Part shown: one piece after another, positions 35,001 to 41,560 of the stretch
Numbering within the stretch: the first letter of the stretch is position 1
How the letters are laid out: each line of letters opens with the position of its first letter
Assembly: GCF_900088415.1 (NCBI RefSeq)
Contig: NZ_FLLQ01000006.1
Location: forward strand, 186,001-250,000
Origin: Vibrio mediterranei
GTDB lineage: Bacteria > Pseudomonadota > Gammaproteobacteria > Enterobacterales > Vibrionaceae
DNA length: 64,000 nt
Direction of reading: 5' to 3'
Translations under genes and position numbers: made by a program
Notes under the pieces: generated by a model
Database searches by the model: none
What the model was told of the DNA's origin: nothing
What the model saw: the letters and a program-made list of their open reading frames with translations, nothing else

Positions 35001-36194
35001 CAACAGGTTACCATGACCATTAATGGTCACACTGACCCTGTGCCTTACACGCCACCGACAATCAGTGTGTCTGTTGATGCTCGGCATGCTCGTCATGTGA
35101 CCCCAACCATCACTGCCACCACCGTTCGAGATTACGCTCACCGCATTGGGCATTCCGCCACAACGACAAGTGGTCATCATGAGATAAATGGGCATGGCAG
35201 CTCAGACATTATTATTGTGCAAGGGCGCTTAACAGAAGAAGCAGAACTGAAAAGTGGTAATGACATTCTTTATATTGGCGGCAGTCTGACAGACAAGGAA
35301 ATAGAGGGGGGAAGTGGTTCAGACACGTTAATCCTTGGTGCCTACAATCGCCAAAACGCTCCACGCTTGCGTGACCATGGTGAAAAGCTCAGTGATGGAC
35401 ACGAAGAGATGGAATTGGAAGACATCGAAAACATCATTCTGGGTGACGGTACTGTGCTAAAAGGGCAACTTCCAGCGAACTTTCCTGTTCAAAGCCAAGG
35501 CCATTATGAATGTGATGTAAATATCCACGCTCAGCTCTCTTCTCATGATGAAACTGTCACGGATATCCGGATAACGCATTTGCAAACTCATGTCACTTTG
35601 CAAAGTGCTGGACATACGATTCACGCAAACCCAGATGGCAGTTACACCGTGCCAACAAACGGACACGTTACGCTGGTTTCATCTCAGCCCATAAGTGGCA
35701 GCCATCACTACTTTGCAACGGAAGTGACAACCCACAACTCAGCAACAGGAGTAAGTGCTGTTACGACTGAAGACCTTCAAGGACACACACATAGCCATAT
35801 CAACCCACCGCCGCCTCCACCACCTCCAGTTTTGAATGATGAGCCGATGGACGATAACGCGGTAGCGGATGGAGAGTCTCTAACGATAATGTCTGCACTA
35901 GGAATTAGCGATGTAACGTCGGGTAATGATGACCATCAGCAACATGATGCTTCAAAATATCTGGATAAATTAGGTATTACTCAGCAAGAGGGGCTTCAGC
36001 CTACAGAGCAAAGCGCGTTGCCTGATGATCTTGATATTGTATTTGATGACGCGGAGCAGCATGATATTACGACCGAACATCAAAGTGATGTGGCGCATCA
36101 TAGTGATCAAAATGATATTGAGCACTTCCAAGATATTGATAATGATCATCAAGATATGCAAGATCCAACATTACCAGATGACCCGACTCGCTAA
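23058..36194 (+). CDS. Giant VCBS/cadherin-like repeat adhesin, 4378 aa
   Basis: ATG 23058 is chosen because AGGA lies 8 nt upstream; an in-frame ATG at 23028 lacks a site. The first 68 residues are Lys/Arg-rich and end in a hydrophobic stretch and an A-S-A motif, resembling an extended signal peptide. Residues about 230-4000 are tandem VCBS and tandem-95/cadherin-like Ig modules with recurring T-x-T-V-T-D, G-T-N-D-x-P and D-x-D-x-G motifs. Four 98-residue units near 538-929 are almost identical. RTX-like GNDILYIGG and GGSGSDTLILG near 4070-4095 should bind calcium. A proline run (about 4250) and a His/Asp-rich tail finish the protein. A biofilm or cell-surface adhesin exported by the adjacent type I system is the likely role. 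Confidence 0.93.
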   Translation: MTDKKSDKAKTKSGQSIKETLPQKTVSRKNQKKNEKKRRLFSTLRYQVGLPPALALILPSLATRHASAQNGESLLSTEQLVETEHQAIHSESPKVSSSNLVSKQELIEPKANLAIEEGNKITPSARLQLNHYHVHAITNPHLLFGHDPKIIQVTTKEHFSSSIDGSNSSAESDLLAKNNNEPSAKGKSKSLLNADNHENQQSSENEQGDLLGAPGPTQQYVANKLKFLNQQLQVKEDGLIVHGQLIAADKNTNETISFATNTQVDGLTLHPDGTYTFDPTDTVYQSLKEGEIKELTVPVTVTDSVGLTSHANFVIQVTGTNDIPKVTGQVSGHIQEDINVDSSGLLTVAGQVRVHDIDHGESHTLAEVIKGQFGTLTIDEQGHWQYQVDNSLNAVQQLSSQQKITETISIHTADHTSQNIQIVIGGSDDNAVISGIDSGAVVEDLHVKNGSIKTQGDLTVVDTDIGEAHFASQVLVGQFGSLNIDANGHWSYEANNLQAAVQQLGKGDELHETFTVASVDGTTHEIKIEIDGVNDLPVMAGQSQSLKEDGAVFHGQMVATDVDQDLLTYTTSNPIDGLTFNSDGSYTFDPSHASYQHLSKGDTQVVTTMVTVTDTAGGTHREELKFTITGTNDLPMMAGQSQSVKEDGAVFHGQMVATDVDQDLLTYTTSTPIDGLTFNPDGSYTFDPSHASYQHLSKGDTQVVTTMVTVTDTAGGTHREELKFTITGTNDLPMMAGQSQSVKEDGAVFHGQMVATDVDQDLLTYTTSTPIDGLTFNPDGSYTFDPSHASYQHLSKGDTQVVTTMVTVTDTAGGTHREELKFTITGTNDLPMMAGQSQSVKEDGAVFHGQMVATDVDQDLLTYTTSNPIDGLTFNSDGSYTFDPSHASYQNLAVGDTQTVKTTVIVTDTASGQAQKELSFVIEGTNDKPTVTPITAQFHEDQSQHLDINLLSQAQDVDGDALSVGSLFQVKVNGHIERLPDGFGIVNGHLQVDPSSSSFQHLAQGEVATFELSYNVTDSHGASTPQSVTVKIVGTDDNAQLVSSSINIGEAAAEHTYHGTSIKGTLQLTDIDTHDNPQFVDMIYQSSSRLGTLALRADGHYEYFLYGNYIGTANAQKTVAALKPGESITETFNVETADGQTKPVTVTIHGEEDSAQIVVNYGTTDNHLHEDSMTSPAYPTELFATGIVKAIDPDHDDDQLKPQTLVSAHGGHFTVTETGMWQYHIDNSLAAIQKLGKGESFQEQFTVESKDGSAQKVITVTVHGTNDDPEVSSTVLLPPGNEDKPYIISSAALLANASDVDANDAGHLSVSRLIALKADGSSAGTITDNHNGSFTFTPELNYNGPVRFNYEVHDGHGGSIVTSANSVLKPVSDNAQMSYASTDHHLAGVTEDRGYIDTHDELHFEGKLDIVDPDQGEAEFDINYGPQTYNGIGYDTKLGGHILLMRDGHYTYTIRDHQPQVQSLSQGEVLTDQCVVRAKDGTTFTIEVNIHGTNDAPTLSAQTQAVTEDGNSLNGQMQGRDIDHGATLTYSIAHAIDGLTFNADGSYSFDPSHTSYQQLKDGEHKIIDIPVTVTDEHGANSTQNLTINLQGKGDAAVIGGVDTGDVNENQAGQDKSPDYAQPGVGVIGQDSLTTSGQLTIVDPDSGESEFDPNGKVYSYSGQYGHLLLRPDGHWDYAVAAGTHDWHLGSPKTTVGSTIDQLGKGETLTDTVTVHSKDGTTHDIVITIHGDNDAPYVSSEVTLQSGKEDVSQTFTKADLLANAVDVDSNDAGLMTVSNLLADHGSIRDNHDGTYTYTPELNYHGKVHFSYDINDVHGGSTPSGASLDLASANDASVLAAGQDSGSVTEDHLRSGTAGQLWSGWTNLDVTDVDSASDAEVAFIEVNGIKHAVPADFGMSLTANHGYFSTTHSTDGHNKWSYTADNASSEIQGLKTGQQLQDTMVLITKDGTRIPVTATIQGQDDHVIIDTPDALTAAIGTAVEDIKTTVVGMLQAHDLDKGDHVSFELAGSASSQAGSYGTFYVDPAGHWHYDLDASKVDSLRSGDGKAEAFNIVAISSDGSRATQKVEILVKGTDDAAIITGQSTGSVTEDLHVQGDARHTVFTGGVLDAKDPDIGQRGFHQTLNAHAISDPYGGSLSIDKAGGWIYSVPNGNLQHLAQGQTEHVQYQVQTLGGDTHVITVDIVGTNDKPTLVAQTQTVNEDASLLNGQMQGSDIDHGATLVYSIAKSVDGLTFNADGSYTFDPTNASYDHLAKGQTQTITIPVTVTDEHGSSATKDLNITVTGTNDAAQITGADSGDVYESTYADRSPDYQRGIISHLWNDSIHTSGKLDIVDHDSGEAHFDNNAPAYQYFGQYGRLILQPDGDWYYHVGVGDSAVGRKIDALNTGEKLTDTITIRSADGTTHDVVITIHGDNDSPFASGEVQLNSGKEDQVQTITQAQLLANSMDVDSSDAGKLHVDNLQVDHGSIRDNQDGTYTFTPAKDYNGQIHFTYDVLDAHGGTTHTGANTTLAAVDDKTTISGVDHGTATEDVATHMSTNVNIMDAVDWQALQITDVDSPNTQVTVEFAGQQYTWDLGSDLDVTTPYGKFQFHTLVSGPHAGEHSWSYIGDNSNVHVQELKHGESLTESIKLIATDGTEFPITVQVNGTEDGVVIDSKSELGHVVENAQTGASVAGSVTAHDTDLHDSVNWTATPTGGVSGQYGSFHLSADGQWHYDVDQSKATKLGDGDEYWEHFTIEAVSTDGSKVSQSVSVVVRGNNDVPVVSGEVTLPSGKEDSSIHITQAQLIANATDVDSNDRGWLHAQNLTADHGSITANSDGSFTFNPDPNYNGSVHFTYDVADRHGGIAHTGANTTLAAVNDRPDVQPITDSIKEDSTNNHSVDLLTGATDKEGDALSVSQIKYSVDGATATTSLPDGLVLGADGHSVIVDATHSTFQHLAVGQAQQVVVSYLVNDGHGGQTPQSATLTIEGTDDKAVLTSNVIQMSESEALLSKTSIYHGNLQLTDPDTGDHTQFAFSGRYMGQGYAPGDLTVWPDGSYQFRLESARNRHADDLIDSLHKGESMEIPYQVRTSDGQRLNIIVKVIGEDDQARIVVGQYSSLDNHAYEDNLSPGSTPNQVWSGGNLHVIDPDHGQAGFVTQSFDTPEGGHFSINVRGGWQYTIGNAKLQHLGDGQSYQKTFTVESIDGSAQQTITVTVHGTNDTPVVTSVVSLSQGTEDTPVTLNAADLLAHASDVDDHSLLSVHNLSVDHGLVVDNLDGTFSFTPEKNYHGQVQFTYDVKDEHGASVSTSATMNLAAVNDAATFTGDSAGLVEDSNLQHNTRFAGSTTIQDALFCRGSLVISDVDGQGEAALDLKGQHQISQDGTYGHFLIKPSGSWVYAADNSNTNIQNLDNGQTLTDSIEITSIDGTKHSISVTISGSTDRPTIHSFTDSGVQNTGPIEGNLISGVGTAQGTAAAATDSDSNAHLVLQDIQIKDPVSGNYVAVTPGHPHAIAGIGTLAIEANGHYIFTPEAGFTGKVPNMVYRVGDDGGTPVNDSSQNTLSIEVKPPAQHAPTVTPQTVTSDEDQSHTFTAAEFGYQDADHDALNHITITQLPSHGLLTLNGLAVTANQQVSKADIDAGHLTFTPIQNQSGANYAHFEFRANDGHQDSASASMVINVNAINDAPTVGSSFTSLLEDKPHNFSKADFKYADIDGDSLHHITITNIAHGSLTLNGQAISVGDDVAAADLASLIYTPTPNYHSVNTGGLGGIRYTANDGHTDSKPGMYLINIVAVPDPAVFTGDSTGRAQEDLHTQTAGVLNVVDPDGTQGFIAVQGGVGIVGSKGYGHAHIDSNGHWTYNLYNNHPVVQQLKQGQTDTETITVQAKDGTTHDIVITVSGTNDAPTVSEKVLPGQSAGKHVVTEDGNLTSTGQLTTHDTDGDTLSLSLDPSHGASYGSVQLDSHSNTWTYHLDNANSRVNALNDGDVLHDTFTVLVDDGHGGKTSQQVTMTINGHTDPVPYTPPTISVSVDARHARHVTPTITATTVRDYAHRIGHSATTTSGHHEINGHGSSDIIIVQGRLTEEAELKSGNDILYIGGSLTDKEIEGGSGSDTLILGAYNRQNAPRLRDHGEKLSDGHEEMELEDIENIILGDGTVLKGQLPANFPVQSQGHYECDVNIHAQLSSHDETVTDIRITHLQTHVTLQSAGHTIHANPDGSYTVPTNGHVTLVSSQPISGSHHYFATEVTTHNSATGVSAVTTEDLQGHTHSHINPPPPPPPPVLNDEPMDDNAVADGESLTIMSALGISDVTSGNDDHQQHDASKYLDKLGITQQEGLQPTEQSALPDDLDIVFDDAEQHDITTEHQSDVAHHSDQNDIEHFQDIDNDHQDMQDPTLPDDPTR
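24669..25844 (+). repeat. Four tandem 294-bp adhesin repeat units
   Basis: Units start at 24669, 24963, 25257 and 25551, an exact 294-bp (98-codon) period. Units 2 and 3 appear identical base for base. Unit 1 and the first half of unit 4 share variants not found in 2 and 3 (for example TCAAACCCAATTGATGG against TCAACCCCAATCGATGG). The last part of unit 4 diverges. This indicates recent unequal crossing-over or slippage. Confidence 0.95.
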
Positions 36195-36200
36195 CAACAA

Positions 36201-36225
36201 AACGCCCTTGTTCAGCAAGGGCGTT
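36201..36225. terminator. Bidirectional terminator after the adhesin gene
   Basis: AACGCCCTTG and CAAGGGCGTT form a perfect 10-bp stem with a 5-nt loop, located 6 bp after the adhesin stop and before the convergent HlyD gene. Confidence 0.9.
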
Positions 36226-36258
36226 GGTTAAACTAGTTAATATTAGTGTTTAAGAAGG

Positions 36259-37554
36259 TTATCGCTCACCAAAGGCGCGACTGATATTTGTAAATATCGG
36301 CTTCCACAGATATTGGAACACTGTTTTTTCGCCAGTAGTGATGTCTACTTCTCCGGTCATACCGGGTAACAACGCGAACTTCTCTGGATCATCTCTAAAG
36401 TAGGGCTTCTCAACGGCAATGGTGACTTCGTAGAAGATATTGCCTTTCTCATCCTTGCTGGTGGTAGGGGAGATGGACTCTACGATACCTTTAAGAGCTC
36501 CGAATCGACTGTAGTCGTAGGCGTCGATTTTGACTCTCGCGCTTTGTCCCTCATTAACGAAACCTATATCTCTTGGGGATAGCTGAGCCTTAAAGTCGGC
36601 GGTGCCTCCTATTGGAACAATTTCGACCACGGTTCCCCCTGGCTGAATTACAGCACCTACTTTTGTACTCGGTATACTTTGAACTAAGCCTTGTAGTGGT
36701 GACGTCAAAACAGTATTAGTCAGTTTCGCTTCTCCAGAGCGAACACGAGCTTCTAGTGCCGAGAGTTCAGAGGCAGCTTTGGAGCGCTGATCGGCTACCT
36801 CTACTTTGGCTTCCGCGAGCAACTGGGAGATCTTTTCATCATTAGAATCTGCCTGTTTGATTAGCAGAGCTTTTTTACCCCTCGCTTCTTCAATTTGCTG
36901 TTCAATAGAGGCTACTTTTTGCTGCATTTCAAGAACACGAAGTCTTGAAATATTACCGCTTTTTTGTCCTTTTTGAAGTATGCTGAGCTCTTGTTTTGAC
37001 GCGCTTAACTGTCGTTCGTAAGCTGGAATGGCTTTTTCTGTACTACGTAATTGTTCTGCGATTTGCTCCGCTTCTTTTTCTAGCACTATCCGCTTTTGAT
37101 AGTAAAGAGCAACTTGCGCGCTGCGCTGAGCTCTCTGCTGTGCAACGAGTTCTGGATATTGGCTTTGGTATAAATCAAAATCAGGCTCGCGCTCGTCAAT
37201 AAGTGAAGATAATCTTTCTATCGTTAAATTGAGAGAAGCTTGTTGAGCTTTCAATTCCTCCAAGGCTGTTGTTTGGAAGGTCGCATCAAACTCAACCAAC
37301 ACTTGACCCTCTTCGACCATATCGCCTTCTGCGACAGAAATGGTTTTCAATTTGCCACCAATATCACTTTGAATGATCTGACGCTCACCTTCTGGGACGA
37401 CCGTGCCTTTTGCCTTGGCAATTTCATCAACTTGAGTTACAGCTGACCAAGTACCAAATGCAATCACACACAAGGCGATTGAATAAGTGATTACAGACAA
37501 TAGCTTCTTGGTCTGTTGTGATTCGATTGCTTCAGCATACTGAGATTTATTCAT
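36259..37554 (-). CDS. HlyD-type periplasmic adaptor of type I secretion
   Basis: The protein has 431 aa from the ATG at 37554, preceded by GGAGGT at 8 nt; an upstream in-frame ATG is inside the preceding gene. One membrane helix (LLSVITYSIALCVIAFGTWS, about 19-38) is followed by a lipoyl half-motif (KGTVVPEGERQIIQS), a long coiled coil (about 105-275), the second lipoyl half and a beta-barrel domain ending GMTGEVDITTGEKTV. This is the usual architecture of the adaptor that links an inner-membrane ABC exporter to an outer-membrane TolC channel. It overlaps the upstream ABC gene by 8 bp. Confidence 0.95.
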   Translation of the reverse strand: MNKSQYAEAIESQQTKKLLSVITYSIALCVIAFGTWSAVTQVDEIAKAKGTVVPEGERQIIQSDIGGKLKTISVAEGDMVEEGQVLVEFDATFQTTALEELKAQQASLNLTIERLSSLIDEREPDFDLYQSQYPELVAQQRAQRSAQVALYYQKRIVLEKEAEQIAEQLRSTEKAIPAYERQLSASKQELSILQKGQKSGNISRLRVLEMQQKVASIEQQIEEARGKKALLIKQADSNDEKISQLLAEAKVEVADQRSKAASELSALEARVRSGEAKLTNTVLTSPLQGLVQSIPSTKVGAVIQPGGTVVEIVPIGGTADFKAQLSPRDIGFVNEGQSARVKIDAYDYSRFGALKGIVESISPTTSKDEKGNIFYEVTIAVEKPYFRDDPEKFALLPGMTGEVDITTGEKTVFQYLWKPIFTNISRAFGER

Positions 37555-39613
37555 TGGCAGCGACCTCCATTGTGCTGTCACTATTGTTCTCTTCGTTCAG
37601 GGCTCCAAAGTAGGCGACAGCGCCTTGGTTTAAGACGATAACTTTGTCTGCTAGCTTAATTAACTCGGGATCTTGTGAACTGAATAGAATTGTAGAGTGA
37701 CCTCTTTTTTTATTAAGGAAGGTCTTAAACAGTTCAACAGACTTAGGTGACAAGTCATGAAGAGGGTTATCGAGCAAATAGAGAGGGTAATGAATGGCGA
37801 GGGCTTTTGCAGCAATCAACATTCTAGCTTCATAACGTGACAATAAATCGTACATACTGGCAGGCCAGAATTCGGTGAGTTTGGTATCAAGTCCAGCTGG
37901 TAATGAGTTAAGCCAATCTTTACCACCTGCTTGCTCAATAGCATGGATAATTTCTGCATCTTGTATCTCTTGTTTATCTGAGAACCATTCACGGATGTTA
38001 GTCAGGAGCACTTGAGGATGAGCAGCTTTGTAGAACATCCAATGGCGATAGAGCAATGGCGCGTATTGGCTTAAGTTAATACCATTGATATTAACGACAC
38101 CGTTTTGCACTGGTTGGAAACTTGCGATAGTGTCGATAAGGCTTGTTTTACCACTGTTAGAGGGCCCTGTAATAGCTATGATTTCTCCTGGCTCTATGAC
38201 TGCACTTACCCCACTAAGAGCCGGTTTAGCCTGTTTAGCATAGCGGAGAGTAATTTGGTCGAGTTCAATCCGTGGCGGTGAACTTGGCAAAGTATGATGT
38301 TGATATCGATATGCTTCTTCCGAATTTAGAGTGAGCGTTCGATTGATCGTCATTTGTGTTTGCTTAAGCTGCTGAAGCCTAAAAGCGCTGTTAGCGAGGG
38401 TTTGGGCCGGCCCTGTTACTCGGGAAATCAACATCATGGTTGCGATCAGTCCACCAGCCGACATCACTTGGTTAAAAATCAAATCGATGCCCAAACCAAC
38501 GACAGCGAGCGTCGAGGTCACGCCTATGGCGTAGTAAATCGATGTGTATTTCGCTTGGTGTACTGTCTGTTTGAAGCCATTCTGAGCGGCTAAGTGGTTT
38601 GCTTTATCGAATCGAGACAACCAACCTTCTAGTAGTTGGCCACTACGCATAAAACCGAGGTGGGTAGATAGCTCGGCTATGAGCATTTGGCGGTTGGTTC
38701 CTGCAATGGTGGATTGATTGGCTTTTAAAGCTGAATTTTTGATACTACTGCGAGCGACCACGTAATACAGACCGAGGGCGACAATAGGAACGATGACTAG
38801 CCACCCACCCAATACAGCGATCGCTATGATGAAAAGCAGGACAAATGGGATATCAAATAGAGCATTTCCTAAAGGACCAGCGAGAACGCCAGCGACTCTG
38901 TCCGCAAAACTCAATTGATTAACTTGGCTTTGTTGAGGGGTTGCCTTACAAACGTTATAACTTCCGGTCAGTAGCTTTTTAATGAGCGCATCGGAAATTT
39001 CGCGACTTATTCGATTGGCGACAGTGGTTAACGTCTGGCTTCGTAGCACTCTAAGCAACCAAAGCATGAAAAACAGAATGCCTGCACCTATTGCAATTCC
39101 CTGTAGTTCGTGGGCTGCATCACCACCAATGACATGATCGTAGATAGACATTGTGATGAGAGGAATCGCCAGTGCGAATAAGTTAGAAAACAAACTCGCT
39201 AACGCAACTTTTGGGACCACCGCTTTGTAAGCGTCCAACCTTGTGCCCATCCAGTTGGGGTCGGGTTTATCAGGAGGTGAGCCCTCTAGTAAGATCGCGA
39301 TGCTGAATTGTTTTAAATCTTGTGATGAAAAAGGGGTGTCATTGGTTACTTCGAATAAGACTTGGTCCTTGGGTTGAGCGATTATCAGTTGTTGGTCGGT
39401 GACCAAAACTGCCACTTTATAGGATTTAATATGAAGCTGTTGCTGTGCATTGACGATTCGATAAGGCACATTGAGTCGGTCAAGCATACTCAAATAGTCT
39501 TCTAAGTTATCGAGGCCATTTTCTTCTACCCATTGATGAGCGAACACATCGACGTTGCTGTTCACTTCAAGTGCTCTGAGTGACAACAATGAGGCTGTTT
39601 CAATATTATTCAT
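37547..39613 (-). CDS. Type I secretion ABC exporter-like protein, NBD partly degenerate
   Basis: The protein has 688 aa from the ATG at 39613, which follows AAGGAG and overlaps the preceding stop by 8 bp. Residues 1-120 resemble the C39-like domain lacking catalytic Cys that binds RTX substrates. The transmembrane domain covers about 130-425. In the nucleotide-binding domain, Walker A is intact (GPSNSGKTS, 483-491). The LSGGQ signature is replaced by LLSRYEAR near 590-597. Walker B reads YLLDNP, with Asn at the catalytic Glu position (about 616), and the switch His region reads FSSQDP. ATP may bind, but hydrolysis at this site looks impaired. Confidence 0.92.
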   Translation of the reverse strand: MNNIETASLLSLRALEVNSNVDVFAHQWVEENGLDNLEDYLSMLDRLNVPYRIVNAQQQLHIKSYKVAVLVTDQQLIIAQPKDQVLFEVTNDTPFSSQDLKQFSIAILLEGSPPDKPDPNWMGTRLDAYKAVVPKVALASLFSNLFALAIPLITMSIYDHVIGGDAAHELQGIAIGAGILFFMLWLLRVLRSQTLTTVANRISREISDALIKKLLTGSYNVCKATPQQSQVNQLSFADRVAGVLAGPLGNALFDIPFVLLFIIAIAVLGGWLVIVPIVALGLYYVVARSSIKNSALKANQSTIAGTNRQMLIAELSTHLGFMRSGQLLEGWLSRFDKANHLAAQNGFKQTVHQAKYTSIYYAIGVTSTLAVVGLGIDLIFNQVMSAGGLIATMMLISRVTGPAQTLANSAFRLQQLKQTQMTINRTLTLNSEEAYRYQHHTLPSSPPRIELDQITLRYAKQAKPALSGVSAVIEPGEIIAITGPSNSGKTSLIDTIASFQPVQNGVVNINGINLSQYAPLLYRHWMFYKAAHPQVLLTNIREWFSDKQEIQDAEIIHAIEQAGGKDWLNSLPAGLDTKLTEFWPASMYDLLSRYEARMLIAAKALAIHYPLYLLDNPLHDLSPKSVELFKTFLNKKRGHSTILFSSQDPELIKLADKVIVLNQGAVAYFGALNEENNSDSTMEVAANE

Positions 39614-41228
39614 TGTTCTCTCCTTTCTCAAAGCTCGCATCTAGCTGCAATAAGATCGTGTTGTCACATATAGAGGTAAAAGTGTGATTAAAACTGACTA
39701 GAAATATGGTTCGGCCGTTGTTCGCTTCTGTTTGGATGATTTCTGCTAACTTAGGCCAAGTATCTATGTCTAAGTCCAATTCAGGTAAATCAATACAAAT
39801 AATGGAGGTAGGGCGAGCGAGCTGAAAACAAATGTTGATTAAGCGGATACTGCTGTGGCTTAACGGTATAGTCGGAAGATCCCCCAGTTTGGTTTCGAAA
39901 CCATCCGGTAGCTGAGTTAGCACGTCATATAAGCCTAATGACTTGCTGTATGCTAAGGCGCGTTCAGAAAGCTCGGGTTTATACCCACATAAGTTGTCTA
40001 AAATAGAGCCTTGAAGAATTGAAGAACGAGACCCTATGTAAGAGCTCGAATATTGGCGCGACAAAGCAGAAGTTGTGTCGGTATCTAACAAGAACTGACC
40101 GGCATGCTCCTGATTAGCCCCTCCTATTGTAGTGAGAAAGTGGCTAGCTGCTTCCTTATCGGGACAGGTGATTTGACAGATTGAGCCTGAAGAAATACTG
40201 GCATTAATTACATAGGTTTTTGAGAAGCGCTTTATTGCTAGATTGTTCATATGTAGTGATGAAAAAGATGGTAAAGCAGCGCTTATGCTCTGGTCTTGAG
40301 GTGAGAGTTTTAATAACGCATTTACGCTTTGTATGGCGGTTTGCATATTAGCATAACGAATATTCAAACTAGTCAGTGCGCTAAGTGGCGCTACCGCTCG
40401 GCCAGCCAAGATGGAACAAGCAGCAAGCCCACCAGTTGTTAGTTCTCCAGAAAGAACATGGGAGGCACCGGCTATGACTAAAATAACGGAGGTTCCCAAG
40501 GAGGCTAGATAGATGCATTCTTGAGCGAAGGCGTTCTTTCGTTCGTCTTCTGAATGAGTAAGTCGATGTTCCTGATTAATACCCTTATAAGCTGCATACG
40601 TCTTATATTCATTTGCCTGACGTTTGATACCAAGAATGTTACGGTTGAGATTGAGTACAAACCCCGCTCTTGCATCCTCGGTAATAGCATGCGCTAAGCT
40701 TCGTTGTTTTGCTCTTCTACCTGATAGCCAGACGAAGCTGAATGTAATAGCCCAAACGACAATAGGTACCGCTACCAAGCTGCCGCCAACGTAGTACACT
40801 AAAGATAGGAACAGCAGCGCAAAAGGAATATCTATCAGCCCAGATAGGAGACCTCCTGAATAGAGGTCTTTGATTTTTGCGATAGCTTCTAACCCGTTCT
40901 GAACGCCTCCCACTTTTAGCTGCTTAATCTCTTTGATGGGGGATGTTGCCAGCGCTCTGACTGTTTCAGCGTAACGTTGCTGTTCAAGCATAGAAGATTC
41001 TGCAGCCAGCACCCTAGAGCGGATGTATCGAAGCAAGGCGTCAAGTAAAACCGCTATTGTAGCGCCAGCTAGTAACAACGTTGCCGTGCCGTAACTTTGG
41101 TTTGGGATAATGCGGTCATAAATCTGTAGTACCGTTAAAGGAACGGCAAGAGAGAGAATATTAATAAGCACTGATGGTAGCAGCACTTTTTTAATGCCCT
41201 GAGTACCTGAGGAGAATGTTGTGTCCAT
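39606..41228 (-). CDS. ABC exporter-like protein with degenerate NBD, no C39-like domain
   Basis: The protein has 540 aa and is the first gene of the secretion operon. The transmembrane domain (about 10-300) resembles type I exporters (VLQIYDRIIPNQSYGTATLL at 34-53 and SGLIDIPFALLFLSLVYYVG at 129-148). The nucleotide-binding domain lacks all main motifs: CPDKEAAS (355-362) stands where Walker A should be, LSHSS (456-460) for LSGGQ, and IICIDLPE (476-483) for Walker B, losing the catalytic Glu. It is too short for an N-terminal C39-like domain. It probably pairs with the 688-aa protein, as RtxB and RtxE pair in V. cholerae, but with worse motif loss. Confidence 0.9.
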   Translation of the reverse strand: MDTTFSSGTQGIKKVLLPSVLINILSLAVPLTVLQIYDRIIPNQSYGTATLLLAGATIAVLLDALLRYIRSRVLAAESSMLEQQRYAETVRALATSPIKEIKQLKVGGVQNGLEAIAKIKDLYSGGLLSGLIDIPFALLFLSLVYYVGGSLVAVPIVVWAITFSFVWLSGRRAKQRSLAHAITEDARAGFVLNLNRNILGIKRQANEYKTYAAYKGINQEHRLTHSEDERKNAFAQECIYLASLGTSVILVIAGASHVLSGELTTGGLAACSILAGRAVAPLSALTSLNIRYANMQTAIQSVNALLKLSPQDQSISAALPSFSSLHMNNLAIKRFSKTYVINASISSGSICQITCPDKEAASHFLTTIGGANQEHAGQFLLDTDTTSALSRQYSSSYIGSRSSILQGSILDNLCGYKPELSERALAYSKSLGLYDVLTQLPDGFETKLGDLPTIPLSHSSIRLINICFQLARPTSIICIDLPELDLDIDTWPKLAEIIQTEANNGRTIFLVSFNHTFTSICDNTILLQLDASFEKGENNE

Positions 41229-41560
41229 ACCTAGCTCATTTCTTATCCATATGTTTTAAGACTCGGACAAAAGCAGCGATATTTCAAATAGTAAGAAAGG
41301 AAAAATTCACAATATATCGAGGTTTAGTGTTTGACAGCTATTGCTAGGAATAGCGTGCTTGAAAGCAATATCTAGTTCATAACAGTGTTTGCGTAGGGAG
41401 GTTAAGTTATATAGATACGAAACTATCCATTAGGAAAGTTCTAATAATATAAGTGTTAATTATTTGTAACTGAGGTGTCATAATTTGAATGCATCATAGC
41501 GGCCACAATAGTTATAACGGCCAATTTAATGGCCTTTTCTTTAATAGAAAGGAAGTCAAA
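41229..41560 (+). other. Divergent intergenic region, secretion operon and PhoX
   Basis: The region is AT-rich with no supportable gene. GTGTCATAATTTGAATGCAT near 41476-41495 has one half resembling a PhoB box (CTGTCATA), which would suit a PhoX gene, but the second half is poor. AAGGAAG just before 41561 is the PhoX ribosome-binding site. Confidence 0.4.

Noticed and set aside
26049..36231. Many short minus-strand and off-frame open frames inside the giant adhesin gene
   Set aside because: They are shadows of a repetitive, codon-biased gene; none has independent translation signals or domains.
41476..41495. Pho box ahead of the PhoX gene
   Set aside because: Only one half resembles the PhoB consensus; the second direct repeat does not match.
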